From assembly GCA_947462685.1 (NCBI GenBank), contig CANHPL010000009.1, positions 1 to 64,000 of the forward strand: 64,000 bases of DNA. Direction: 5' to 3'. A model generated the notes under the pieces. It did not search any database, was not told the origin of the DNA, and saw only the letters and a program-made list of their open reading frames with translations. Origin of the DNA: Burkholderiaceae bacterium (GTDB taxonomy: Bacteria; Pseudomonadota; Gammaproteobacteria; Burkholderiales; Burkholderiaceae). Below are positions 1-8,428 of this stretch, piece by piece. How positions within the stretch are numbered: position 1 is the stretch's first letter; each line of letters starts with the position of its first letter. The position numbers and the translations under genes were made by a program.

Positions 1-887
1 TGATTTTTTTTGGCTAACTCATCTAAGATATTCATAGCATGAGTTGGCACTCCCATCAAATAAGTTGCTTTGGTCTGAACAATCCAATCAATGATCGACA
101 TTTTTTCCGGTAAATGATTCAGAACTAATTCATATCCACCTACGATCCATTGCTCCATACCAACTGTACCAATATGATGACTCATGGGACTTAAACTTAG
201 TATTATTGTGTTGTCAGGATACTGCCATTCTTGCACCATCGCTCTGCCATTAGCCAATAAGGTATTACTTGAATGCATAACGCCTTTTGGTGTTCCAGTA
301 GTGCCAGAGGTAAATGCAAGATAAACAATCGCTTCAGGATCATGGATAACGTCAACCGTTGTTCCAATAGGCACACTTGAAACTGGAAAATCCTTTACCA
401 AATCTTCATGAACTGGCTCAACCGATAAAACCAACCTCATATCAGATAATTGAAAGGCTTCGCTAGCGAATTGAGCACTATCTTTATTTGCCCCATACCC
501 TGGCATTAGAACAAGTGCAGCAGCTCGACTTCGTTTTAAAAACTCTAAAATCTCATTTGCCGTATAGTTTTGATGAAGTGACGGACATGCTACATAGCCA
601 TTTCTAGAGCAAGCTAAAAAAGTTGCAACACCCTCCGCTCTAGATGGCAACCAAATGGCAACACGATCACCCTGCTTTAGACCGCCTTGATGCAGGACTT
701 CACTAATCGAGTCAACCCACTGAAGAAGGTTCTTCCAAGTAATACGCTTTAAGCCATCCCGCAGAGCAAATGAATCACCTTTTTGTTTGGCATGTTTTAC
801 TAGCAAAGAATACAAAGTATCATCTTGCCAATATCCTGCAGCGTAATATTCCTTCGCTTTTTGATGAGACAGAAGAGTTAACATCAT
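1..887 (-). CDS. Acyl-CoA synthetase (AMP-forming), C-terminal part beyond the window
   Basis: This minus-strand reading frame begins with two ATG codons (885-887 and 882-884) and stays open to base 1, so about 295 N-terminal residues are visible and the C-terminal half is missing. The ANL-superfamily phosphate-binding motif FTSGTTGTPKG lies near residues 187-200, preceded by a typical AMP-binding N-domain containing GDRVAIWLPSRAEG. The family activates a carboxylic acid with ATP and CoA in the cytoplasm. It starts 5 bases after the stop of the crotonase gene upstream, so the two are cotranscribed and translation is probably coupled. The substrate cannot be read from this part. The family call is secure; the idea that it primes the acid degraded by this cluster is inference. 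Confidence 0.9.
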   Translation of the reverse strand, partial: MMLTLLSHQKAKEYYAAGYWQDDTLYSLLVKHAKQKGDSFALRDGLKRITWKNLLQWVDSISEVLHQGGLKQGDRVAIWLPSRAEGVATFLACSRNGYVACPSLHQNYTANEILEFLKRSRAAALVLMPGYGANKDSAQFASEAFQLSDMRLVLSVEPVHEDLVKDFPVSSVPIGTTVDVIHDPEAIVYLAFTSGTTGTPKGVMHSSNTLLANGRAMVQEWQYPDNTIILSLSPMSHHIGTVGMEQWIVGGYELVLNHLPEKMSIIDWIVQTKATYLMGVPTHAMNILDELAKKN

Positions 888-892
888 AATAA

Positions 893-1672
893 TTAATTAC
901 CAAATTTATCTGAATTAGGTTTTCTGCGCTCGGCAAAGGAATCTCTTAGTTCATGCGACTCATCTGTATCCAAATAAGGGCGCAATAATAGATCATGTGT
1001 CACCCGAGATAAACCGCTCACTCCTCCATGACGCGCTGAGAATGCTGCCTTAATAGATGCAATGGCAAATGGTCCTCTATCCGCAATTTCAAGCGCCATT
1101 TTTCGAGTCTCTTCTTTCAATTGATCATCTGGCACAACCCGATTAATAAGGCCCATTGCTAAAGCATCTTTAGCACTAATTCGGGGGTTGAGCATCCACA
1201 TCTCCTTCGCCCTTTTTTTTCCAATCAGGTCTTCAAGATACCAAGTTCCATATCCTGCATCAAAGCTACCCATCATCGGCCCTACTTGTCTAAAAATAGC
1301 ACTTTCCTTGGAAATGGTTAGGTCACAAACAACCTGAAGGACATTACCTCCCCCGACAGCAAAGCCATTAACACTAGCAATAACCGGTTTTTGAAGACGC
1401 TCAATAGCTTCATACATTTCTAAGGTAGGTAATACTCCTGCATATAGATTAGTTTCAGGCATGCCATCTTTTCTGCCACCAATACAAAAGAACTTATCTC
1501 CAGCTCCTGTCAAAACAACGACACGAGTCCTCGTTTCACGACGTATTTCATTGATACAGTCTCTGAGCTCATGACACATGGTCTCTGTAAACATATTGCC
1601 ATCATCAGGACGATTCAGAGTAATCCATGCAATTGGTCCTTCTTCTTCAAACAATATTGTTTCGTAAGTCAA
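893..1672 (-). CDS. Enoyl-CoA hydratase/isomerase family protein, MenB/BadI-like
   Basis: A 259-residue crotonase-fold protein. The oxyanion-hole segment ASVNGFAVGGGN is at residues 99-110. Residues 135-142 read GSFDAGYG, which resembles the signature of 1,4-dihydroxy-2-naphthoyl-CoA synthase (MenB) and 2-ketocyclohexanecarboxyl-CoA hydrolase (BadI) more than that of beta-oxidation hydratases. Those relatives carry out Claisen-type ring closure or ring-opening hydrolysis of cyclic beta-keto acyl-CoAs. No other menaquinone gene is nearby, and the gene sits between a CoA ligase and a CoA-transferase, so a catabolic role such as opening an alicyclic CoA ester is more likely than quinone synthesis. 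That role is inference; the family is clear. Confidence 0.85.
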   Translation of the reverse strand: MTYETILFEEEGPIAWITLNRPDDGNMFTETMCHELRDCINEIRRETRTRVVVLTGAGDKFFCIGGRKDGMPETNLYAGVLPTLEMYEAIERLQKPVIASVNGFAVGGGNVLQVVCDLTISKESAIFRQVGPMMGSFDAGYGTWYLEDLIGKKRAKEMWMLNPRISAKDALAMGLINRVVPDDQLKEETRKMALEIADRGPFAIASIKAAFSARHGGVSGLSRVTHDLLLRPYLDTDESHELRDSFAERRKPNSDKFGN

Positions 1673-1694
1673 TTAATGCTCCTTTATATAAATT

Positions 1695-2936
1695 CTATGG
1701 CTTAAAAATATGGATTACTTGGTCTTTTGCAAATTGAGAGATATCTTCTTTGGAAAGGCCTAACCATTTTTCAAAGATGGCTTGGGTATCTTCAGCAAGC
1801 CTTGGTGGAGGTTTTTCACAATAAGAACTGGTTCGATCGATGCGTATTCCAAAACCAATTTGAGGTATACGTTTCCCTTCTCGCTCAACTTCGTAAAACA
1901 TTCCGCGAGCGTGCATTTCAGGGTCGGCGGCAATTTGATCTAGGCGATTAATCGGTCCTGAAGGAATTCCTGAATTCTGGAACAGCTCCAACCAATATGA
2001 GCGTCTTTGAGTTAATAAGCGCTTTTGAATCTCCTGAACCAATTCACTACGACATGCTCTACGATCCGTATTACTGAGATACTTTGGATCTGTTATGAAT
2101 GACTCTTCGCCTAAAATCGTCCAAAAACGTTTCCAAATTGCATCATTTCCTAGCCCTAAAGTGATTAATTCATCCGCTGTTTTAAATACTTGGTAAATGG
2201 CTATGACACTCTCTTTTGCACCATCTCTTCTTGGCAAAACACCAGACCCCAAATAAGAAGATAGTCGAGGCGCCATAAAGCGGGTCATGCTATCAATCAT
2301 CGCGATATCAACACTGTGCCCTTTGCCATCTTGATTTCTTTGAATTATAGCTGCCATAGCCGCCAAGGCTAAATCCATACCAGCTAACAAATCGGCGGCT
2401 GGTGTGCCTACTTTTTGTGGATCTTGATCGATTTCCCCTGTCATATCCATGACACCACTATACCCTTCTGCAATGAGGTCATAACAAGGGAAAGAACTAC
2501 GTGCGCCTTCTAAACCAAATCCCGTAAGAGATATATGAATTAACTGCGGATTAATCAACTTCAATGTCTCATAATCAACTTGCAGTTTCGTTTGTAGTCG
2601 TGGTAAAAAATTAGTTACAACAATATCTGCCTCTTTAGCTAATCGATGAAGTAGCTCTTGTCCTTTTACTTTTGTCATATCAATCACAACACTCGACTTA
2701 TTGCGATTCACACTTAAATACCAAAGTGACTGATCATCTAAAAAAGGGGGACCCCAAGCTCTTGAGTCATCTCCACCATTAGGCTTTTCGATTTTGACAA
2801 CTTCAGCACCAAAATCAGCTAATATTTGACAACCATATGGTCCAGCAACAGAGGTACTAAGATCAAGAACTCTGATTCCATTTAAAGCACTAAACCTAGA
2901 ACTCTCTTGTACAAGAGGCAACTTAACTTGTGTCAT
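1695..2936 (-). CDS. CaiB/BaiF (class III) CoA-transferase
   Basis: A 413-residue protein of usual length for family III CoA-transferases, which move CoA between carboxylic acids through an aspartyl-CoA anhydride. The N-terminal Rossmann-like segment around residues 22-52 (RVLDLSTSVAGPYG, then GAEVVKIEKP) is typical, and the likely catalytic Asp is D153 in CYDLIAEGYSG. It begins 8 bases after the DapA-like gene and is followed after 22 bases by the crotonase gene, so it belongs to a minus-strand operon for activating an organic acid. CoA donor and acceptor cannot be predicted. Confidence 0.92.
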   Translation of the reverse strand: MTQVKLPLVQESSRFSALNGIRVLDLSTSVAGPYGCQILADFGAEVVKIEKPNGGDDSRAWGPPFLDDQSLWYLSVNRNKSSVVIDMTKVKGQELLHRLAKEADIVVTNFLPRLQTKLQVDYETLKLINPQLIHISLTGFGLEGARSSFPCYDLIAEGYSGVMDMTGEIDQDPQKVGTPAADLLAGMDLALAAMAAIIQRNQDGKGHSVDIAMIDSMTRFMAPRLSSYLGSGVLPRRDGAKESVIAIYQVFKTADELITLGLGNDAIWKRFWTILGEESFITDPKYLSNTDRRACRSELVQEIQKRLLTQRRSYWLELFQNSGIPSGPINRLDQIAADPEMHARGMFYEVEREGKRIPQIGFGIRIDRTSSYCEKPPPRLAEDTQAIFEKWLGLSKEDISQFAKDQVIHIFKP

Positions 2937-2944
2937 AAAACGAT

Positions 2945-3880
2945 CTATGCCGATATCAAACCTGCATTAATCAGTGCTTGTTTAATTTTTGCTCGTTCCA
3001 CATCATGAATTTTTACAAGGGGTGGACGCACCACTGCTCTAGGAATCTTCCCCAACAGTACAAGAGCTTCTTTCATACGATTATGCATATCCACCCAAGG
3101 ACTAGCGTAGAAAACATCTGCCGTAAATGTAATTTTTTGATGGAGTTGGCGAGCTCTAACCAAATCATTCGCATTAATTGCTTCAAAAAGCTCCGATTGA
3201 AAGGCTGCAATCACCGAGCCACTTCCTGAAAGTAAACCATGACAACCTAGTACCAGCGAACTAAATAACCAAGCGCTATGTGTCGTGAGAACATGTACTG
3301 GATTTTTTCTAGATTGAAGAATTTGTATTTGGGTATTGTGTAAGGCAGGATTTGAAATCCAGTCTTTAATCGCTCGCACTTGAGGAACCTTATCGCATAA
3401 CTCTAATAAAGTATCTAATGGATAACTTTGCGGTGAGTTTTGTGCATACTGAAAAGCAATTAATGGTAGACCACTTGCATCAGCTATACGTCGATAATGA
3501 TCGACCACCATTTCAGGACGATGTCCCATCGTAAGTGGTCCTGGAGGAAACACTAGTAAGCTAGAAGCACCACCATCAGAAGCCATTTTGGCTATCTTTG
3601 CTGCTTCTAAACTTCCTTCAGCATATACTCCATTCACAATAGGCATGGAATCACCGATTTCATCCTGTGTAATTTCCAAGACACGCTTTTGCTCATCAAA
3701 CGTACATGACCCTACCTCAGTGGAATGGGCATTAATAGTGACTGCACTAAGCCCTTTTACAGATGCCACATCGCGTAGGTGGGATCTGTAGGATGCCTCA
3801 TCAATCTCAAAGTCCTCAAAAAAAGGGAGAATAACTGCGGGAATAACCCCTTTGGGCTCAAAGTTTGGGTGGCGCTTCAT
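2945..3880 (-). CDS. Dihydrodipicolinate synthase (DapA) family lyase/aldolase
   Basis: A 311-residue TIM-barrel protein of the DapA/N-acetylneuraminate lyase superfamily. The Schiff-base lysine is K172 in VRAIKDWIS. The segment before it reads LIAFQYAQNSP instead of the YNxP of true DapA, so the enzyme probably acts on another 2-oxo acid or aldol adduct rather than in lysine synthesis. The frame can be extended upstream to 3943, but the ATG pair at 3883 and 3880 is preceded by GGAG. The second ATG has the better spacing (6 bases), so 3880 is chosen. It heads the run of genes towards the CoA-transferase. Members of this superfamily often accompany Bug proteins in Burkholderiales; the substrate is unknown. 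Confidence 0.85.
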   Translation of the reverse strand: MKRHPNFEPKGVIPAVILPFFEDFEIDEASYRSHLRDVASVKGLSAVTINAHSTEVGSCTFDEQKRVLEITQDEIGDSMPIVNGVYAEGSLEAAKIAKMASDGGASSLLVFPPGPLTMGHRPEMVVDHYRRIADASGLPLIAFQYAQNSPQSYPLDTLLELCDKVPQVRAIKDWISNPALHNTQIQILQSRKNPVHVLTTHSAWLFSSLVLGCHGLLSGSGSVIAAFQSELFEAINANDLVRARQLHQKITFTADVFYASPWVDMHNRMKEALVLLGKIPRAVVRPPLVKIHDVERAKIKQALINAGLISA

Positions 3881-4020
3881 CATAGTCTCCAAGTAAATTT
3901 TTTTCTTAATTATCAACGGGGTAATGAGTCTTGTCAAGAACAACCTAAGTTAAAACGAATAATAATCAGTATTTCAAATAGTTGAATCTTAATGATTAGA
4001 AAAAAATAACTCTAAAGAAT

Positions 4021-4989
4021 CTACTCCGTAATATTTGATTTTTTTGCAACCTCTTTCCATGTCACCATTTCTTTTTGCACAAGCTTGCGCATATCTTCAG
4101 GTGACATCGGATATAACTCTAACCCCGGACTTTTTTCCATAATTGCTGGAGTCATCACCTTCTTTAGCTCTTCACGCCATTTATCAAGAATTGGTTTTGG
4201 CGTATTCTTTGGAGCAATCATACCCCACCATTCTGCAGTATCAATTTCTGGATAACCCAACTCTTTTAATGAAGGTGTATTCGGCAAAACCTCTGAACGA
4301 GAGCCTGAACTGATCGCAAGTGGCTTAATGGCGCCAGTTTTAATAAATGGCATGGCTGTGGTTAAGGATGCAATCATAATTTGTACATGACCAGCCACTA
4401 GGTCAGCCATTGCTGGAGCTCCTCCGCGATAGGAAATATGCTGTAAAGCTATACCAGTTGAAGTTTTTAACATCTCTCCGGTGAAGTGCGCATTTGACCT
4501 CGCTCCAGTAGAGGCATAAGGATAAGGTTTGCCATTCTTCGTTTGAGCTAGAAATTCTTGAAAGGTATTTGCTGGAAAATCTTTATTTACAACTAAAACA
4601 TGCGGCACTCGTCCAAGCATTGCAACATACTCAAAATCATTTAATGGGTCAAAAGGTACATCTGATTTTGTCGCAGAATAAATCGCAATAGCTCCTGTTG
4701 AAACACAAACGGTATAACCATCCGGTAGAGATTTAGCTGTTGCATCTACACCAATCAGTCCTGCCGCCCCGATTTTATTTTCAACAACCACTGATTTACC
4801 CCATGACTGACTCGCATGCTGAGCAATCACTCTTCCAAGAAAATCAGTAGTTGCTCCAGGAGCAAAGGGTACTATGACTTTGACGGGTTTATTTGGATAA
4901 GAGTCGGAAGTTTGGGCTAATACAAAAGAATTTCCCAGGAAAAAAACACACAATAAAAATGATGTTAACTTTAGGTTGAATAGTCTCAC
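4021..4989 (-). CDS. Bug/TctC family periplasmic substrate-binding protein (1 of 5)
   Basis: A 322-residue secreted binding protein of the Bordetella uptake gene (Bug) family. An N-terminal hydrophobic signal ending near VLAQ is followed by the family start YPNKPVKVIVPFAPGATTD. The middle carries PDGYT and a SYRGGAPAMADLVAGHVQ segment, also typical. Initiation is at GTG (4989), 5 bases after GGAG. The overlapping upstream ATG is followed immediately by TGA and cannot serve this frame. No TctA/TctB membrane subunits are adjacent. It lies between the DapA-like gene and the amidase, so it probably captures the organic acid or amide used by this cluster; that link is inference. Confidence 0.93.
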   Translation of the reverse strand: MRLFNLKLTSFLLCVFFLGNSFVLAQTSDSYPNKPVKVIVPFAPGATTDFLGRVIAQHASQSWGKSVVVENKIGAAGLIGVDATAKSLPDGYTVCVSTGAIAIYSATKSDVPFDPLNDFEYVAMLGRVPHVLVVNKDFPANTFQEFLAQTKNGKPYPYASTGARSNAHFTGEMLKTSTGIALQHISYRGGAPAMADLVAGHVQIMIASLTTAMPFIKTGAIKPLAISSGSRSEVLPNTPSLKELGYPEIDTAEWWGMIAPKNTPKPILDKWREELKKVMTPAIMEKSPGLELYPMSPEDMRKLVQKEMVTWKEVAKKSNITE

Positions 4990-5073
4990 ATTTACTCCTT
5001 TATCTTCAAATGAATATACAGATTATGCGTAAGCATACGAAATACTTATTGTTGCATCAAAGTGGAATATAAG

Positions 5074-6378
5074 CTAGCAACTAGATAACTCAGTGTCTAA
5101 ATAGCAAGAGTCCCCAAATAGTTGCAACTCCATTGCGTTTGCGAAGTTTAATAAAGATTTTTCTGTGAAAGGTTTTCCAATAACCTGAATACTAATCGGA
5201 CGTCCCAAATCATCGTTGCCGATAGGAAAACTAATCGCAGGTAATCCTAGGAAATTAACCCAGCCCATGAAGTGAAACAAACTTAAATAAGCTTCTTTTG
5301 AAAATTCTGGATGACCAATTTCTACTTCCTGCCATAAAGGAATGGACCCAGGCAGACATGGCAGAATTAAGAAAGCACCATCATTTAAATATCGCTTGAT
5401 AAAGTGACTGGTCAATTGTTCTTTTGACTCTATACAGTTTGTGTAATCTTCCTGTTTGATTTGAGAAGCTAATTTTCCAACTGCTTTTAAACCCTTTGGA
5501 CAATCGGGTGATTGAATTATTTTTGCATAATTGCGATTAATTTCGTATGCCATAACAATATCAGCTGCTTCTTTAATAGAGGAAAAATCTTCTATATCAA
5601 CTGCATTTGTATGTTCAAGTTGAGCCAAAAAAGAGGTGATATAGGAAGCAATAGCTGGATCCATTACATCTTTCGGAAGCCAAAAATTGAAATGACTAAT
5701 AGCTTCAAGTGGCTCTAGGCTATGACTAATAACTGCATCAAGAATCAGCTCAATATCTTTCGCAAAACGCCCTAGTAATCCTACCGTATCTAATGATTCA
5801 GATAATGTCGTTACCCCTTGAAGACTAACTAATCCTTGAGTAGTCTTTAATCCAGTGATACCACAAGTCGCAGCAGGTATTCTGATAGAGCCAGCCGTAT
5901 CACTACCTAAGGATACGTAACTCATTTTAGAAGCTACCGCAATAGCAGACCCACTAGATGATCCCCCAACTGCAAAATTTTCATTGAGCGGATTACTGCA
6001 TTTGGGAAAATAAGGATTTTGAGACGTTGCACCACAGGCATATGGTGCCATGACTACTGTCCCTAAAATTCCACAGCCCGCTTGTTTTAATTGTGTGATT
6101 ACGTGTGCATCTTCTAGCTCAGGATTATTTTTTCCAAGCGCGTGACCAAAGCCTGGATCTCTGCCAGATAAATTAAATAAATCTTTGTGTAATAAACCAA
6201 TACCTCTTAATGGCCCAGTCAAACTATCGTTGATTGGCAGAGTTTCTACAATTACGGGATATTGATGATTTAACTGATATATCTGATTTACTTGATCCTG
6301 CAGAGAATCTAATGGGTCAATTTGACCACTTTGAATCAATGTTTGTAATTCGGTAAGACGATAGGGAAATTGAATCAC
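5074..6378 (-). CDS. Amidase signature family hydrolase
   Basis: A 434-residue amidase-signature protein. The Ser-cisSer-Lys triad can be assigned: K65 in LLHKDLF, S140 in GGSSSGSA and S164 in GSDTAGSIRIPA. Family members cleave amide or sometimes ester bonds in the cytoplasm. The only plausible start is GTG at 6378, because the overlapping ATG two bases upstream runs straight into TGA and the next in-frame Met lies beyond the catalytic Lys. No strong ribosome binding site is visible. It lies between the flavin hydroxylase and the Bug gene on the same strand. It resembles neither a GatA neighbourhood (no gatB or gatC) nor a defined substrate class. Confidence 0.9.
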   Translation of the reverse strand: MIQFPYRLTELQTLIQSGQIDPLDSLQDQVNQIYQLNHQYPVIVETLPINDSLTGPLRGIGLLHKDLFNLSGRDPGFGHALGKNNPELEDAHVITQLKQAGCGILGTVVMAPYACGATSQNPYFPKCSNPLNENFAVGGSSSGSAIAVASKMSYVSLGSDTAGSIRIPAATCGITGLKTTQGLVSLQGVTTLSESLDTVGLLGRFAKDIELILDAVISHSLEPLEAISHFNFWLPKDVMDPAIASYITSFLAQLEHTNAVDIEDFSSIKEAADIVMAYEINRNYAKIIQSPDCPKGLKAVGKLASQIKQEDYTNCIESKEQLTSHFIKRYLNDGAFLILPCLPGSIPLWQEVEIGHPEFSKEAYLSLFHFMGWVNFLGLPAISFPIGNDDLGRPISIQVIGKPFTEKSLLNFANAMELQLFGDSCYLDTELSSC

Positions 6379-6465
6379 ATTAGGCTTTTAATTAGATGAG
6401 CTTCCGAAAACCATTAATAAAATAAACCAACTCTTTTAATTATCTCAGAAGGAGGCTAGAAAGCA

Positions 6466-7698
6466 TTACATCGTTGGGCTTTTAAATTCTCCACCAAGAT
6501 GAACTAACCCAAAAGGAATAAACTGCGCGTCTAAATTAAATACTACATGCCCAGCAGAAGCATGGGCATCTCGAAAACGGCGCTCAAAACTATTTTTTTC
6601 GTAAATTCCATTGGCCCCTAATAATTCGTGCATGATATCTACTGCTTCGTTTGCCATCTTCATCGCCATTGCAGTATTGCGCTTGTAACGTAATTTTGTT
6701 GGGGTATCAAATTCAACATGATTCTTATAGGCGATTTCTGCTTCAATCGTATTAGCTGTTAACCATTCATAAGCTGCTTCAATTTTGCCATCTGCTGTGG
6801 CTATTTTCATTTGTAGGGTAGGTATTGCTGACATCTTTGCCCCTGTATAACTGGTACTTTTAGATTTTATCCAGTTCGTCGTCTCCTCCAACATCATTTT
6901 TGCATTTGCAATCATGGCACCAGCAATACCATTCCCGCCAACAGAGCTTGTTGGCACCTTAAACATGGAGTTTTGATGAATCTTAAGACCAGGAAACTCA
7001 TGTTCAGGATGATGAATATTCATTGATAAAACCCGATGCGCTGGTACAAAAACATCTTGACACTTCACACTCCGACTACCAGTCCCACGCATACCCATGG
7101 TCTGCCAGTCATCAATAATTTCATAATCACTTCTAGGTACTAAACAAACACACCAATCGACAGTCTTATCACCCTCTTTTACTTGGCAAGAGAGCATATT
7201 CCATTCGCAGATATCTACGCCTGAAGAAAACCCCCAATTACCTGATAACAACATACCACTATCAACCCGTTGACCAGCCCCTTGAAAATATGCCACACCT
7301 GAAGCAATTAAGGCATTCGGATTTTCACCCCAAATATCTTCTTGAGCCTGCAATGGCCATTGAGCTAACTGTCGATTATGAGAGGCAATATTAGCAAATA
7401 CCCAACCCGTTGATGGGCACCCTAAGCCTAATAAATAAGGAATTTCCATGAATCCGCGGAAATCTACTTCCATGCCACCCCACATTTTGGGTTGTTGATA
7501 ACGAAATAGGCCACTCTCATGTAGTGCATTGACTACCGTATTTGTTAAATAAGTTCTATTTTCAGTTTGATCTTGCTCAGCACTTAATAAAGGAATGAGA
7601 TCCTTGGCTCGCTGCAATGCCTCTTCATAAGAAACATCCTGAAATGACTTAGCGGATTTTGATAGACTTGCTTGAATAATCGTTTCTGGTGCGTTCAT
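6466..7698 (-). CDS. Acyl-CoA-dehydrogenase-fold flavin hydroxylase (group D type)
   Basis: A 410-residue protein with an acyl-CoA dehydrogenase fold. The middle domain has MGMRGTGSRSVKCQDVFVP. The C-terminal helical domain has ANEAVDIMHELLGANGIYE and ends near FNLDAQFIPFGLVHLGG, as in the two-component aromatic hydroxylase oxygenases related to HsaA and HpaH/C2 (acyl-CoA dehydrogenase type 2 C-terminal domain). True acyl-CoA dehydrogenases carry a catalytic Glu that I do not see here. Group D oxygenases take reduced flavin from a separate reductase, and no such reductase is in this window. The gene is divergent from the VOC and GntR genes across a 257-base promoter region. Hydroxylation of a ring compound is the likely role. 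Confidence 0.8.
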   Translation of the reverse strand: MNAPETIIQASLSKSAKSFQDVSYEEALQRAKDLIPLLSAEQDQTENRTYLTNTVVNALHESGLFRYQQPKMWGGMEVDFRGFMEIPYLLGLGCPSTGWVFANIASHNRQLAQWPLQAQEDIWGENPNALIASGVAYFQGAGQRVDSGMLLSGNWGFSSGVDICEWNMLSCQVKEGDKTVDWCVCLVPRSDYEIIDDWQTMGMRGTGSRSVKCQDVFVPAHRVLSMNIHHPEHEFPGLKIHQNSMFKVPTSSVGGNGIAGAMIANAKMMLEETTNWIKSKSTSYTGAKMSAIPTLQMKIATADGKIEAAYEWLTANTIEAEIAYKNHVEFDTPTKLRYKRNTAMAMKMANEAVDIMHELLGANGIYEKNSFERRFRDAHASAGHVVFNLDAQFIPFGLVHLGGEFKSPTM

Positions 7699-7785
7699 GA
7701 AAGGTTACATGCAATAAGAATTAATGAATATGAGTTCATAGTATTTTTTTGCTTGGCAATTGTCAATACAATTCAATCAAAAATG

Positions 7786-7803
7786 GTTAGGAATTACCCT
7801 AAC
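7786..7803. repeat. Short inverted repeat in the divergent promoter region
   Basis: Arms GTTAGG (7786-7791) and CCTAAC (7798-7803) are perfectly complementary around a 6-base AT-rich spacer. It lies about 90 bases upstream of the minus-strand hydroxylase start and could be an operator half-site pair. It is short enough to arise by chance. Confidence 0.3.
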
Positions 7804-7861
7804 TTTAAAAGTTAAAAATATAAATACTTGATTTATAAAGGAATAAATTAATTAAGAAAAA

Positions 7862-7878
7862 GTACTATTTGTTAGTAC
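7862..7878. promoter_or_regulatory. Candidate GntR/HutC operator palindrome
   Basis: A perfect dyad GTACTA-TTTGT-TAGTAC occupies 7862-7878 in the 257-base region between the divergent hydroxylase and VOC genes. Known HutC-subfamily operators have GT...AC ends with an internal TA, which this matches in outline. A GntR/HutC regulator is encoded second in the plus-strand transcript. A weak promoter can be drawn with TTGTTA at 7869-7874, an 18-base spacer and TAGTAT at 7893-7898, so the palindrome would cover the -35 box and suit repression. The dyad is seen; its role is inference. Confidence 0.5.
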
Positions 7879-7955
7879 AAAAAAAACAAGCGTAGTATAG
7901 TTAAGACAGTTAAATATATTTTTCGATAGAGTTTCAATCATTTGAGGTAATTACG

Positions 7956-8393
7956 ATGCCAATTCTTGGATTTGCTCATGTTAATGTCAGTACTCAGAAC
8001 TTAGAAACATCTCGTAAGTTTTATGCTGACATCTTAGGCTTAGTTGATGGCTACCGTCCACCTTTTGGACGAGTTGGTGCATGGATGTATCTTCATGATC
8101 AACCGATTGTGCATATTTCAACCTCAAGAAGTCCCACTCCCGAAGCTAAAAAGACAGATGCTTTTGATCATTTAGCCCTTTGGACAAAAGATATTAATCA
8201 ATACCGTGAAACTTTAAATCAGCATGGGATTAAATTCGTTGAGTTTGCAGTCCCTGAAAACGATCAATATCAATTGTTTTTTAAAGATCCCGATGGCACC
8301 GAAATTGAATTGATTTTTAGTGGTGAAGAAGCTCGTTTAGCCAGTCAAGCCGAAGGAGCACAGGTAGATGCAAGTTTTGGTAGAAATCTATAA
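7956..8393 (+). CDS. VOC (glyoxalase/extradiol-dioxygenase superfamily) protein
   Basis: A 145-residue single-domain vicinal-oxygen-chelate protein. Paired beta-alpha-beta-beta-beta modules are recognisable: HVNVSTQNLETSRKFYADIL at residues 8-27 and FDHLALW followed by FKDPDGTEIELIF in the second half. H8, the His of DHLALW and the Glu of TEIEL are the probable metal ligands. The superfamily includes ring-cleavage dioxygenases, epimerases, lyases and resistance proteins, so the reaction is open. GAGG lies 8 bases before the ATG. It is the first gene of a plus-strand pair with the regulator, and its position in a ring-hydroxylation cluster suggests a role in the same pathway. Confidence 0.85.
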   Translation: MPILGFAHVNVSTQNLETSRKFYADILGLVDGYRPPFGRVGAWMYLHDQPIVHISTSRSPTPEAKKTDAFDHLALWTKDINQYRETLNQHGIKFVEFAVPENDQYQLFFKDPDGTEIELIFSGEEARLASQAEGAQVDASFGRNL

Positions 8394-8428
8394 TCTATCC
8401 ATATTAATAAAGCTATACAATTTTATTT

